A stretch of 64,000 nt of DNA from Burkholderiales bacterium (lineage in GTDB: Bacteria; Pseudomonadota; Gammaproteobacteria; Burkholderiales; Burkholderiaceae_E): positions 186,001 to 250,000 of the forward strand of contig JAIYCW010000067.1 in NCBI GenBank assembly GCA_027487815.1, written 5' to 3'. A program made the translations under genes and the position numbers. Shown one piece after another: positions 9,163-17,704 of this stretch. The notes beneath the pieces are model-generated. The model had not been told where the DNA came from. It saw only the letters and a list, made by a program, of their open reading frames with translations, and did not search any database. Numbering within the stretch: position 1 is the stretch's first letter; each line of letters opens with the position of its first letter.

Positions 9163-11617
9163 GCCCTATTGCAGCCTCAAGGGTGTTTGCATTCTCATCC
9201 TTGCGCTGCTGATCAGCTCGCTTGCCATACAGGCAGAGGCGCGCACGCAACCCGATTTGCCTGGCTTGCTTATGTCGCCTCCGTTGTGGGCACATCAAGT
9301 GCAAGCGGTAGAGCGTGGTGCTTCTGCCCCCTCGGAGGCCGATCTTCACACCGATCTGATCATCAGCCTGGGCGACACCCAATCGAGCTGGCACCCAAAC
9401 GATGCAGAGCGCGCGTTAGCTGGCACCGATGTGCTGCGCCCACGGTCCGCGATTCAGGAAGTGGGGCGACATCGATTTCCGGGGTGGGCGGGCTTTGTGC
9501 TCAGAAACGCCAGCGATCAGGCACTCGACCAAGTGATCTATCTCAATCACCCCACCACGGACTTCGCGGCGCTCTATCGCTGGACCGGTTCGCAATGGGC
9601 GCAGGTGCGGGGGCGCCATGAAACCGCAATCGGCTGGTTCGAGCGCGACCGTTATCCGAGTTTCGATATCACCCTGCCTGCAGGCGCAACCCACTGGTAC
9701 ATGCTGCGTCAGCACACTGTATCGCCCATGCGATTTACCCTGGTCGCGCAAAACAATCCGGCCCATAAAACCGATGAGCTATGGAAGCATCTGGTACTGG
9801 TGCCCGTGTTTTTGGTGCCGATAGCTGTAGGACTGTTGCTGGTTACTTTGCGCCGCCTCACCAACACCGGTGGCCAAGCACTGTTTATGAGCTTTATTGC
9901 GGCTGATCTGTTTGGCGCCTCCTGGCTGGTGGGCATTCTTCCTGAGCTGTTTCCCACCCACTCCCCCTTGACGCTGCGTGCCCTCGCGCAGACTTCCTAC
10001 GCGCTTGTTGCCCTGTTTGGATCGCTGCACCTGCTGCGCTTTCTCGACCTCTGGAGCCTTGCGCCCCGGGTCAGCCACGCGGTAGCCGCCTGCGCAATAC
10101 TGTTTGCGATCTCCGTCGCACTTAGTGCAATGCTTGATCCATGGCGAGCTTCCAATCTACTTATCGGCGGCTGTGCAATCAGCGTGTTGATCAATATGGC
10201 GCTTGCCGGATACGCATGGCGCAAAAACCGCCCCTACAGCGGGCTCTACACCCTGGCCTGGGGCGTCTATCTGCTCTCCTTTGTCATGTTTGCCCTTTAT
10301 AAACTGGAGTGGGTCATTCCCCATGCCTGGGGCATGACGGTGTACATGCAAAGCGCCGGCGTATGTTTATTGATTGGCTATGCGATTGCCAAATCGGTGA
10401 TCGAGCGCGACACTCGCCTCGGCGCTGCGCTGGAACAAGCCTACCGACAACGTACGCAGATCGAGCAGCTTTCCCTGGAGCGCGATCGCTTGTTTGCTGC
10501 GGCCAATCATGACTTGCGTCAGCCCCTGCAGGCGGTGGCCCTGAATCTGGAGCTGCTGCGAACCCGAGCGGCCGAGCATCCCGAGCTCAACACCATCATC
10601 GCCCGCATGCGTTTAGCGCTGGGATCCATGGGCGGCATGCTGAGCGCACTGCTTGACTTGCGACGCGCCGACCACACCGGCAGCGCACCCAATCTTGAGC
10701 CAGTGGAGTTGCAACCGCTATTGCAGCGCCTGGCAATTCAGTTTCGCGAACAAGCCCGAGCCAAAGGGCTGGCCCTGCGCCTGGTCTCTACGCGCGGTTG
10801 GGTCATGGCCGATGCGGTTTGGCTGGAGCGGGCCCTGAGTAACTTGCTCTCCAATGCCCTGCGCTACACCGAGCGCGGACGCATCGTTCTTGGCGTACGC
10901 AGAGGGCCAAAGGACGACCTGCGAATTCTGGTGATTGACACCGGCTCGGGTATCGCTGCGATGGATATCAAGCGTCTTTTCGGGGAGCATCAAAGCGGAA
11001 CGATCCATCAAGCAGGCCATCAGTTCCAGGACGATCGACGTTACGGACTGGGCCTGTATATCGTTCAGCGGCTCACCCAGGCGATGGGCGCACAGGTCGA
11101 CGTCAGGAGTGTTGAGGGCAAAGGGTCGCAGTTTGCAATCCAGATGCGAAGCGCTGTGCCCAAGCAGTCACCGCCCCGATCCGGGTTAGACCACGACGAA
11201 CCCGCTGAGTCTCTCAACGGACTGCAAGTCTTGCTGCTCGATGATGATCCGCTAACCCTCGCATCCCTGTCGGAGGCATTGCAACAATGCGGCGCAATTG
11301 TCACTGCCGAAAGTGACCCCTCAGCGATTCGCCTGCTTCTGGGGCGTCCGGCCCAACGCTTCGATATTGTGCTTTCAGACCTTTACTTTTCAGGCTACCC
11401 CTTGGGGCTGGAGTTTTTGCAGTTGGCCCGATTGAGCTTGCCTGAAACAAACCGCATGATGATGACGGCTGATCCCGAAGCATTGCGCAAATTACTGCTT
11501 GATCCAGAACTGATCACTCAAACTTTCCCCAAACCGATCAGCCTGCTGGATCTGACCCGAGGGCTCGGCCGGGTAAATCGGGCCGTTGCGACAACCCAGG
11601 CTGACACCAGGCTTTGA
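9149..11617 (+). CDS. Hybrid sensor histidine kinase with 7TM-DISM sensor
   Basis: A membrane sensor kinase of about 822 residues. A signal peptide (ILILALLISSLAIQA) is followed by a periplasmic beta-rich domain of the 7TMR-DISM extracellular type (WAGFVLRN, YLNHPTTD, YRWTG), seven hydrophobic segments, a dimerisation domain with the phosphoacceptor His in NHDLRQPLQ, an ATPase domain (NLLSNALRYT, DTGSGIA, YGLGLYIVQ) and a C-terminal receiver (LLLDDDP, phosphoacceptor in VLSDLYF, Lys in FPKPI). Start choice: TTG 9149 leaves the signal peptide near the N-terminus; an ATG at 9086 would add 21 residues inside the response-regulator gene. DISM sensors are thought to bind small ligands, often carbohydrates; the ligand here is unknown. 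Confidence 0.88.
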   Translation: MSCIKPYCSLKGVCILILALLISSLAIQAEARTQPDLPGLLMSPPLWAHQVQAVERGASAPSEADLHTDLIISLGDTQSSWHPNDAERALAGTDVLRPRSAIQEVGRHRFPGWAGFVLRNASDQALDQVIYLNHPTTDFAALYRWTGSQWAQVRGRHETAIGWFERDRYPSFDITLPAGATHWYMLRQHTVSPMRFTLVAQNNPAHKTDELWKHLVLVPVFLVPIAVGLLLVTLRRLTNTGGQALFMSFIAADLFGASWLVGILPELFPTHSPLTLRALAQTSYALVALFGSLHLLRFLDLWSLAPRVSHAVAACAILFAISVALSAMLDPWRASNLLIGGCAISVLINMALAGYAWRKNRPYSGLYTLAWGVYLLSFVMFALYKLEWVIPHAWGMTVYMQSAGVCLLIGYAIAKSVIERDTRLGAALEQAYRQRTQIEQLSLERDRLFAAANHDLRQPLQAVALNLELLRTRAAEHPELNTIIARMRLALGSMGGMLSALLDLRRADHTGSAPNLEPVELQPLLQRLAIQFREQARAKGLALRLVSTRGWVMADAVWLERALSNLLSNALRYTERGRIVLGVRRGPKDDLRILVIDTGSGIAAMDIKRLFGEHQSGTIHQAGHQFQDDRRYGLGLYIVQRLTQAMGAQVDVRSVEGKGSQFAIQMRSAVPKQSPPRSGLDHDEPAESLNGLQVLLLDDDPLTLASLSEALQQCGAIVTAESDPSAIRLLLGRPAQRFDIVLSDLYFSGYPLGLEFLQLARLSLPETNRMMMTADPEALRKLLLDPELITQTFPKPISLLDLTRGLGRVNRAVATTQADTRL

Positions 11618-11642
11618 CCGTCCTGCTGTCCACCCCTATAAT
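11614..11642 (+). promoter_or_regulatory. Near-consensus sigma70 promoter of the TetR-efflux operon
   Basis: TTGACC at 11614-11619 and TATAAT at 11637-11642 are separated by exactly 17 bases, which is an almost perfect sigma70 promoter. The -35 box overlaps the stop codon of the kinase gene. Transcription would start near 11649, inside the palindrome that follows, and about 27 bases before the TetR start codon. Confidence 0.8.
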
Positions 11643-11645
11643 TAC

Positions 11646-11659
11646 TGACCAGCTAGTCA
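11646..11659. promoter_or_regulatory. Candidate TetR operator
   Basis: TGACCAGCTAGTCA is a 14-bp palindrome with 12 symmetrical positions. It covers the predicted transcription start immediately after the TATAAT box. A repressor bound here would block the promoter. The position and symmetry are as expected for autoregulation by the TetR protein encoded just downstream; the binding itself is inferred. Confidence 0.55.
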
Positions 11660-11675
11660 TTTAGGCCCTCCTTCA

Positions 11676-12323
11676 ATGTCCACTCCTGCAGCCGAAGCCT
11701 TCAAGGCGCCGCGCTGGGAACGCCGCAAAGACAGCCGCCCTGCCGAACTATTGCAGGCGGCGCTGGACCTATTTGTGGAACGGGGCTTTGCTGCCACACG
11801 ACTCGATGATGTCGCAAAACGGGCGGGCGTCAGCAAGGGCACCCTTTATCTCTACTTTTCCTCCAAGGAAGATATCTTCAAGGCGAGCGTTCGCGAAACC
11901 ATCGTGCCGATGATCGAAGCCTTTGGAGAAACGGTTAATCAAAGCGATCTTCCCGCCGACAAACTGCTGCGCGCGTTTTTCATGGAGTGGTGGAACTCGT
12001 TCGGAGCCACCAAGCTCTCGGGGCTGGTAAAGCTGATCATGGCGGAAGCCAATAACTTCCCCGAGATGGCGCGGTTTTTTAACGATGAAGTCATTGCCCT
12101 GAATTTGCGGGTGCTTATTGATATCGCCGACAAGGGCGTTGCCGAGGGCCGTTTCAGGAAAGTGGATACGGAGGCGCATTCCCATCTGTGGATGGCACCT
12201 CTGGTGATGCGGGCGATCTGGAGTCAATCAGTGGGTAATGTTTGTACGTCAATGTATATGGTGAGCGCTGAGGAAATGATTGATTTGCATGTAGATCAGA
12301 TTTTGCGGTCGTTGCGCCCATGA
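11676..12323 (+). CDS. TetR/AcrR-family transcriptional repressor
   Basis: A 215-residue regulator with an N-terminal TetR helix-turn-helix (about residues 25-72): ATRLDDVAKRAGVSKGTLYLYF followed by SSKEDIF. The C-terminal ligand-binding domain is alpha-helical and unlike any specific subgroup I can name. It is the first gene of an operon: its stop overlaps the start of the periplasmic adaptor gene by ATGA, and the strong promoter upstream carries an operator-like palindrome. The obvious role is ligand-responsive repression of its own operon, which encodes an RND efflux pump. Confidence 0.9.
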   Translation: MSTPAAEAFKAPRWERRKDSRPAELLQAALDLFVERGFAATRLDDVAKRAGVSKGTLYLYFSSKEDIFKASVRETIVPMIEAFGETVNQSDLPADKLLRAFFMEWWNSFGATKLSGLVKLIMAEANNFPEMARFFNDEVIALNLRVLIDIADKGVAEGRFRKVDTEAHSHLWMAPLVMRAIWSQSVGNVCTSMYMVSAEEMIDLHVDQILRSLRP

Positions 12324-13471
12324 AGCGCGGCCTGGTTATCGCGGTTGGTGTGATTGCGATTGGGGTTCTCGCCGCGGGCACTTGGCGGGCGATGAAGCCG
12401 CGCACTGTACCTGCCGAGCCAAAAGCGAACGCTTCAGCCATCGCAATGCCGGCCGCCTCAGAAGCCATTGAGCTCGTGGCCAGCGACTTGTTGGTGGTGA
12501 GCGCAGTTGACCTGAGTCGTCAGGTACCGGTCACAGGTAGTTTGCGGGCCGTGCAACAAACCGTGGTCAAGGCCCGGGTCGCAGGCGAATTAAAAAGCCT
12601 GGATGTGCGTGAGGGGCAAACCGTCAAGCAAGGCCAACGTATCGGGCAAATCGATACCCTGGAGCATGAGTGGCGGGTCAAGGAGCGGGAAGCTCAGCTT
12701 CAAGCCAGCGAGGCACAAGTAGCGAGCGCGCAGCGCACCCAGGATAACAACCGCCAATTGCTTGAGAAAAACTTCATCTCCCAGGCCGCCTTTGATGCCA
12801 GCCGCTTTGCATTGGACACGGCTTCGGGCAATCGCGATGCGGCCCGCGCCCAACTCACTTTGGCCCGCAAAACCCTGAACGATGCCGTGCTTACCGCGCC
12901 TATCAGCGGCGTGGTGGCCGAGCGCTTTGCGCAGCCCGGCGAAAAGCTATCACCCGATAACCGCATCTTGTCGATCATCAACCTGGCCAGCATGGAGATT
13001 GAGGCTTCAGTACCAGCCTCAGAGCTTGGCGGCGTGAGCATCGGTCAGGCGGTTGCATTAAAGGTGGAAGGTATCAAGGAGCTGCAAAAGGGTAGCGTTG
13101 TGAGGATCGCGCCATCCACCAGCGCGGGCACCCGCTCGGTGCCAGTGTATATTCGATTGCAAAGCCCGCCTGTGAGCAACGAGCAAATTCGCGCAGGCCT
13201 GTTTGCGCAGGGCCAACTCGATGTGGAGCGGCTGGGCAATGTATTGGCTGTCCCTCAGGGCGCGCTGCGTGACCAGGCCGGGCGCACCACGATTTATCTG
13301 ATCAAAAACAATCGGATTGAAGAGCGCGAGGTCAAGCTCGGGCTGCGTGGCAATCTGCCTGATGGGCGAGCTGTTGTGCAAGTGGTTCAGGGACTGAACG
13401 CTGGTGAGCAAATTGTTGCTGCCAACCTTGGCGTGCTCAAATCCGGTGCTGCGGTGAAGGTCAAGCCCTAA
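12320..13471 (+). CDS. RND efflux pump periplasmic adaptor subunit (membrane fusion protein)
   Basis: A 383-residue HlyD/AcrA-type adaptor that bridges an inner-membrane RND transporter and an outer-membrane channel. An N-terminal hydrophobic segment (VIAVGVIAIGVLAAG) anchors or exports it; no lipobox Cys is present, unlike AcrA. The lipoyl/barrel-sandwich halves are visible as GSLRAVQQTVVKARVAGELK and LTAPISGVVAER, separated by a coiled-coil hairpin (KEREAQLQASEAQVASAQR to LTLARKTLNDA). Beta-barrel and membrane-proximal domains follow. It overlaps the TetR gene by four bases and precedes the transporter gene by three bases. Confidence 0.93.
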   Translation: MKRGLVIAVGVIAIGVLAAGTWRAMKPRTVPAEPKANASAIAMPAASEAIELVASDLLVVSAVDLSRQVPVTGSLRAVQQTVVKARVAGELKSLDVREGQTVKQGQRIGQIDTLEHEWRVKEREAQLQASEAQVASAQRTQDNNRQLLEKNFISQAAFDASRFALDTASGNRDAARAQLTLARKTLNDAVLTAPISGVVAERFAQPGEKLSPDNRILSIINLASMEIEASVPASELGGVSIGQAVALKVEGIKELQKGSVVRIAPSTSAGTRSVPVYIRLQSPPVSNEQIRAGLFAQGQLDVERLGNVLAVPQGALRDQAGRTTIYLIKNNRIEEREVKLGLRGNLPDGRAVVQVVQGLNAGEQIVAANLGVLKSGAAVKVKP

Positions 13472-13474
13472 ACC

Positions 13475-16400
13475 ATGTGGTTCACGCGCGTCTCGATTGC
13501 CCACCCGGTTTTTGCCACCATGATGATGGCGGCCTTCGTCGTGCTTGGGCTGTTCTCTTACAACAAGCTGTCGGTCGAGCAGTTTCCCGATGTGGCTTTC
13601 CCGGTTGTGGTGGTCGCTACCGAGTATCCGGGCGCTTCACCAGAGGTGGTGGAAACCGAAGTCACCCGACGCATTGAAGAGCAGGTCAACACCATCAGCG
13701 GTGTGTATGAACTGATCTCGCGCAGCTACGAGAGCAACTCGGTTGTGATCATCCGATTTGATCTCACGATTGACCCGGCCAAGGCCGCGCAGGATGTACG
13801 CGAAAAAATTGCATTGGTGCGGCCAATCCTGCGCAAAGAGGTCAAGGAGCCCCTGGTTACGCGGATCAACCCGGATGATCAGCCCGTGGTTTCAGTGGCG
13901 GTGCAAAGTCCGCAGCGCAGCGCCCGCGAACTCACCAGCCTGGCCGAGCAAGTCATCAAGCGCAGGTTGGAAAACGCGCGCGGTGTAGGCCGCATCACAG
14001 TAGTGGGTGGGGTTAAGCGCGAAATCCAGATCGTGCTGCGACCCGCCGAAATGGAAGCCATGCGTATCGGCGTCGATCAGGTGCTCAACGCACTGCGTGC
14101 CGATAATCAGGAGCTGCCCGCGGGTGCCCTGAGCAGCAAGGAGCGCGAGCAGGTTGTCTCCATTCGTGCCCGCCTGCGCTCGCCGGAAGATTTCAATCGG
14201 ATCGTGGTGGCCCGCCGCGGCGGTCAGCAGGTGTTGCTCAATCAGGTTGCCCAAATCATTGATGGCGAGGAAGAACAGGAAAACGCTGCGCTGGTGAATG
14301 GCAAGCGGGCGATTGTGCTGGATGTAGTGAAGTCGCAAGGCGAAAACACGATTGCGGTGGTCGACGGTATTCGGCGGATTGCTGATGAGCTCAAAGCCAA
14401 GGGCGCGCTACCGGCCGATGTTGAGCTCAAGGTGATTCGGGATGCTTCCACGCCTATTCGTAATTCGGTCGCCAGCGTCAAGCGCAACATTATTGAAGGT
14501 GCGCTGCTTACCGTGGTCATCGTGTTTCTGTTTCTTTCCTCGTGGCGCTCCACTGTCATCACTGGCCTGACCTTGCCGATCTCACTGATTGGTACCTTTC
14601 TTGTGATGTATGCGATGGGGTTCTCCATCAACATGGTGACCTTGCTCGCGCTATCGATTTGCGTGGGCCTGCTGATCGATGATGCGATTGTGGTGCGGGA
14701 AAACATCGTGCGGCATCAAGCCATGGGCACCCCACATCGCGAAGCCGCACTGATCGGCACCGCCGAGATTGGGCTGGCTGTGATGGCCACCACGCTCACT
14801 ATCGTTGCGGTGTTTCTTCCGATTGGCTTCATGGGCGGCATCATCGGCCGGTTCTTCAAGCAGTTCGGGGTCACTGTCGCTTTTGCGGTGCTGCTTTCAA
14901 TGTTTGTGTCCTTCACGCTCGACCCGATGCTCTCGGCAGTTTGGCGCGATCCGGATGCCAACGGCGCCCGGGGCAACGGCCCCATTGCCAGGCTTTTACG
15001 CGGCTTCCAGAAGATGGTGGGGTGGTTCGAAGCGCGCTACGTGCGCTTGCTCGGATGGAGCCTGCGCAGTTGGCGTACTCGTGCCGTTACGGTGGGGATA
15101 GCGTTGCTTAGCTTGCTGGCTTGTGTCCCGATTATTCGGGTGGTGGGCACTGAGTTTGTGCCTCAAGCCGATAACAACGAGCTCTACATGCAGATCTATA
15201 CCCCGGTAGGCTCATCGCTGGAATTCACCCAAAGCCGGGTGCTGCTGGTCGAGGCCGCGCTGCGCGAATTCCCCGGGGTCATCGAGACCTACGCCACAAT
15301 AAACACCGGCACAGTGCAGGGCAAAAACTACGCCACGGTGTTCGCCAAACTTGTCCCTCGTGGGCAGCGGCCCCTGTCGGTTCAGCAGTTGCGGCGTCCG
15401 GTGCGCGAACGCATCAGCAACATCGGTGGGGTCACGATCACCGACCTCGGCACGCTTGCTTCCGTGGGCTCGGGCAAACCAGTTCAAGTGAGTATTCAAG
15501 GCCCGGATCGGCAACAACTAGAAGGCTTTGCATCGCAGGTGATGCAGATCATCGAACGTATCAATCAGCAAATGCGTACCGATCTCCAGCTCGCCGCTGG
15601 CCAGGGGCTGGTGGATATTGATACCAGCTCCAAGCCCTCCAAGCCCACCATCGATATCGAGATCAACCGCGCGTTGGCAGCCGATCTTGGTATCAATGTT
15701 GCCCAGGTGTCCGCCGCGATTCGCCCGATGCTCGCCGGTGAGTCTGCAAGCTCTTGGCGTGGCCCAGACGATGAAAACTATGATGTGAAAGTGCGGTTGC
15801 CTCGCGCCGCCCGCGACAGTCTGGCGGATCTGGAACGTTTGAGCCTGAGCGCTTCGCTGCTCGACACAGATGGTGCCCCACGCATGGTGGCCTTACGCCA
15901 AATCGCTAGCCTCACCCCAAGCACCGGCCCCACGCAGATCAATCGCAAAGACCTCACTCGCGAGATCATGGTCTCGGCCAATACCGATGGTGTGGCTGCA
16001 GGCACGGCGGGCACCCGACTGCAGGCGGAGCTTGCCAAGATCGAACTGCCCCCGGGCTATCGTTTTGTGACTGGCGGAGCCACACGCGACATGATTGAAA
16101 GCGCGGGCTATGCGGTGCAGGCGCTTTTGCTTGGCGTGGTGTTTATCTACATGATCCTTGCCTCGCAATTTGGCCGCTTCGTCCAGCCGCTTGCGATCAT
16201 GGCTTCACTGCCACTATCACTGATTGGCGTTGTGGTGGCGCTTCTGATCACGCGCTCCACCCTCAATATGTTCTCGATGATCGGCTTCATCATGCTCATG
16301 GGCCTGGTCACCAAGAATGCGATTTTGCTGGTGGACTATGCCAACCATTGCCGCGAGCGGGGCATGGATCGATCGCAGGCCCTGCTTGAGGCCGCCAGTG

Positions 16401-16636
16401 TCAGGTTACGCCCGATCCTGATGACTACGCTGGCAATGGTATTCGGCATGATCCCGCTTGCGCTTGGTATCGGCGAGGGCTCCGAACAGCGTGCCCCGAT
16501 GGCGCATGCAGTTATCGGTGGAGTGTTGGCTTCCACCTTGCTGACCCTGGTTGTGGTGCCTGTGCTCTACAGCCTGCTGGATGACTTAACCGCCTGGCGC
16601 AAGCCCGCTGCAGCTTCAAAAACAACTGTTTCTTGA
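13475..16636 (+). CDS. RND multidrug efflux transporter (HAE1 type)
   Basis: A 1053-residue proton-driven inner-membrane exporter with the family's twelve-helix, two-large-loop organisation. The proton-relay residues are present: the Asp pair in GLLIDDAIVV at residues 402-403 and the Lys in LVTKNAILL at 947. A typical N-terminus (ISHP-like IAHPVFATMMM) and the FVPQADNNELYMQI and VVPVLYSLLD elements also fit. The sequence is closer to the MdtB/TtgB-like broad HAE1 group than to heavy-metal (HME) pumps, but the substrate cannot be read from sequence. Its partner adaptor is immediately upstream and a TolC-type channel lies three genes downstream. Confidence 0.93.
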   Translation: MWFTRVSIAHPVFATMMMAAFVVLGLFSYNKLSVEQFPDVAFPVVVVATEYPGASPEVVETEVTRRIEEQVNTISGVYELISRSYESNSVVIIRFDLTIDPAKAAQDVREKIALVRPILRKEVKEPLVTRINPDDQPVVSVAVQSPQRSARELTSLAEQVIKRRLENARGVGRITVVGGVKREIQIVLRPAEMEAMRIGVDQVLNALRADNQELPAGALSSKEREQVVSIRARLRSPEDFNRIVVARRGGQQVLLNQVAQIIDGEEEQENAALVNGKRAIVLDVVKSQGENTIAVVDGIRRIADELKAKGALPADVELKVIRDASTPIRNSVASVKRNIIEGALLTVVIVFLFLSSWRSTVITGLTLPISLIGTFLVMYAMGFSINMVTLLALSICVGLLIDDAIVVRENIVRHQAMGTPHREAALIGTAEIGLAVMATTLTIVAVFLPIGFMGGIIGRFFKQFGVTVAFAVLLSMFVSFTLDPMLSAVWRDPDANGARGNGPIARLLRGFQKMVGWFEARYVRLLGWSLRSWRTRAVTVGIALLSLLACVPIIRVVGTEFVPQADNNELYMQIYTPVGSSLEFTQSRVLLVEAALREFPGVIETYATINTGTVQGKNYATVFAKLVPRGQRPLSVQQLRRPVRERISNIGGVTITDLGTLASVGSGKPVQVSIQGPDRQQLEGFASQVMQIIERINQQMRTDLQLAAGQGLVDIDTSSKPSKPTIDIEINRALAADLGINVAQVSAAIRPMLAGESASSWRGPDDENYDVKVRLPRAARDSLADLERLSLSASLLDTDGAPRMVALRQIASLTPSTGPTQINRKDLTREIMVSANTDGVAAGTAGTRLQAELAKIELPPGYRFVTGGATRDMIESAGYAVQALLLGVVFIYMILASQFGRFVQPLAIMASLPLSLIGVVVALLITRSTLNMFSMIGFIMLMGLVTKNAILLVDYANHCRERGMDRSQALLEAASVRLRPILMTTLAMVFGMIPLALGIGEGSEQRAPMAHAVIGGVLASTLLTLVVVPVLYSLLDDLTAWRKPAAASKTTVS

Positions 16637-16650
16637 TGAGATGAACCACC

Positions 16651-17322
16651 ATGGATATTGAACTCGCACGCTTCAACATGATCGAACAGCAAATCCGCCC
16701 CTGGGATGTGCTCGATCAAACCATACTTGCCACCTTTTCGCGGGTGCGCCGTGAACAGTTTGTGCCCGCGCCGATGCAGGCCCTTGCCTTCACCGATATG
16801 GAGATCCCATTGAATGTGGCTGGCTACTCAAGCGGCCAGCATATGTTGGCCCCAAAAGTCGAGGCGCGCTTTTTGCAAGCGCTTGCTCCAAAGGCCTCAG
16901 AGCGCTGTCTGGAGATCGGCACGGGATCGGGATACATGGCCGCATTGCTCGCTCATCATTGTGCGCAAGTTACCAGCGTCGAGCGTGACCCGAAGCTTGT
17001 TGCGTTCGCTCAATCCAATCTTGAGTCCACTGGCGTAACGAACGTGCAAGTGGTGCAAGGCGACGGCTCCCTTGCCGACCGATTCGCTGGCGAAGAGTTC
17101 AACATGCTTGTTTTTTCCGGTGCTTTGCACACCATCCCCAAGGCCTTTGAAGCATTGCTCGCACCGGGTGCGCGAGTCATCTCGATTCAAGGTGAGCGGC
17201 CGGTGATGCGAGCCATGCTCGGCACTTACAACGCCAAAACAGGATTGGTGCAGCAGGTGATGTTTGAAACCATGGCCGATTCACTGGTGGGCTTTCCGGT
17301 GCCCAGCCATTTCGAGTTCTGA
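16651..17322 (+). CDS. Protein-L-isoaspartate O-methyltransferase family protein
   Basis: A 223-residue class I SAM methyltransferase of the Pcm family. The N-terminus (ARFNMIEQQIRPWDVLD) is that of the betaproteobacterial Pcm-like group that sits beside tolC. The SAM motif is LEIGTGSGYMAALLAH, followed by the acidic VERDP. Canonical Pcm has a TISQP-like substrate loop; here the equivalent region reads AGYSSGQHMLAP, so repair of isoaspartyl protein damage is likely but not certain. It lies 14 bases after the RND transporter gene and 21 bases before the rhodanese gene, on the same strand. Confidence 0.8.
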   Translation: MDIELARFNMIEQQIRPWDVLDQTILATFSRVRREQFVPAPMQALAFTDMEIPLNVAGYSSGQHMLAPKVEARFLQALAPKASERCLEIGTGSGYMAALLAHHCAQVTSVERDPKLVAFAQSNLESTGVTNVQVVQGDGSLADRFAGEEFNMLVFSGALHTIPKAFEALLAPGARVISIQGERPVMRAMLGTYNAKTGLVQQVMFETMADSLVGFPVPSHFEF

Positions 17323-17343
17323 CGTTTTTCGAATGCGACAACA

Positions 17344-17682
17344 ATGAGCGTGAAGCCAATGCAGGTTACCGAGCTTGCTGCAATGACAACCACAACTGAT
17401 GCAGAGCAGTCACGCAGCCTGCGCGTGCTGGATGTGCGTGAGTTGTGGGAAGTGCAATTAGCGCCAATGCCCGATGCGGTGCATATTCCGATGGGCGAGA
17501 TCACCTCGCGCTATGCTGAGCTGGACCCCGAGCTCACCTGGGTTTGTGTATGCCACCACGGCATGCGCAGCATGCAAGTGGCGATGTATCTGCAGCGCCT
17601 TGGCTTTGAACATTTATACAACCTCACAGGCGGCATTGACGCCTGGTCACACCAGGTTGACCCCTCGATACCCCGCTACTAG
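17344..17682 (+). CDS. Single-domain rhodanese-like protein
   Basis: A 112-residue protein with one rhodanese fold: LDVRELWEV near residue 30, IPMGEI in the middle, and the active-site loop CHHGMRSMQ with a catalytic Cys at about residue 61, followed by GFEHLYNLTGGIDAW. Such proteins carry sulfur as a Cys persulfide for transfer reactions; the acceptor is unknown. It is between the Pcm-like gene and tolC with gaps of about 21-22 bases on either side, an arrangement that is common in Burkholderiales without a clear functional explanation. ATG 17359 is an alternative start. Confidence 0.85.
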   Translation: MSVKPMQVTELAAMTTTTDAEQSRSLRVLDVRELWEVQLAPMPDAVHIPMGEITSRYAELDPELTWVCVCHHGMRSMQVAMYLQRLGFEHLYNLTGGIDAWSHQVDPSIPRY

Positions 17683-17704
17683 ACCCTTTCCGATAGAGAA
17701 CCTT

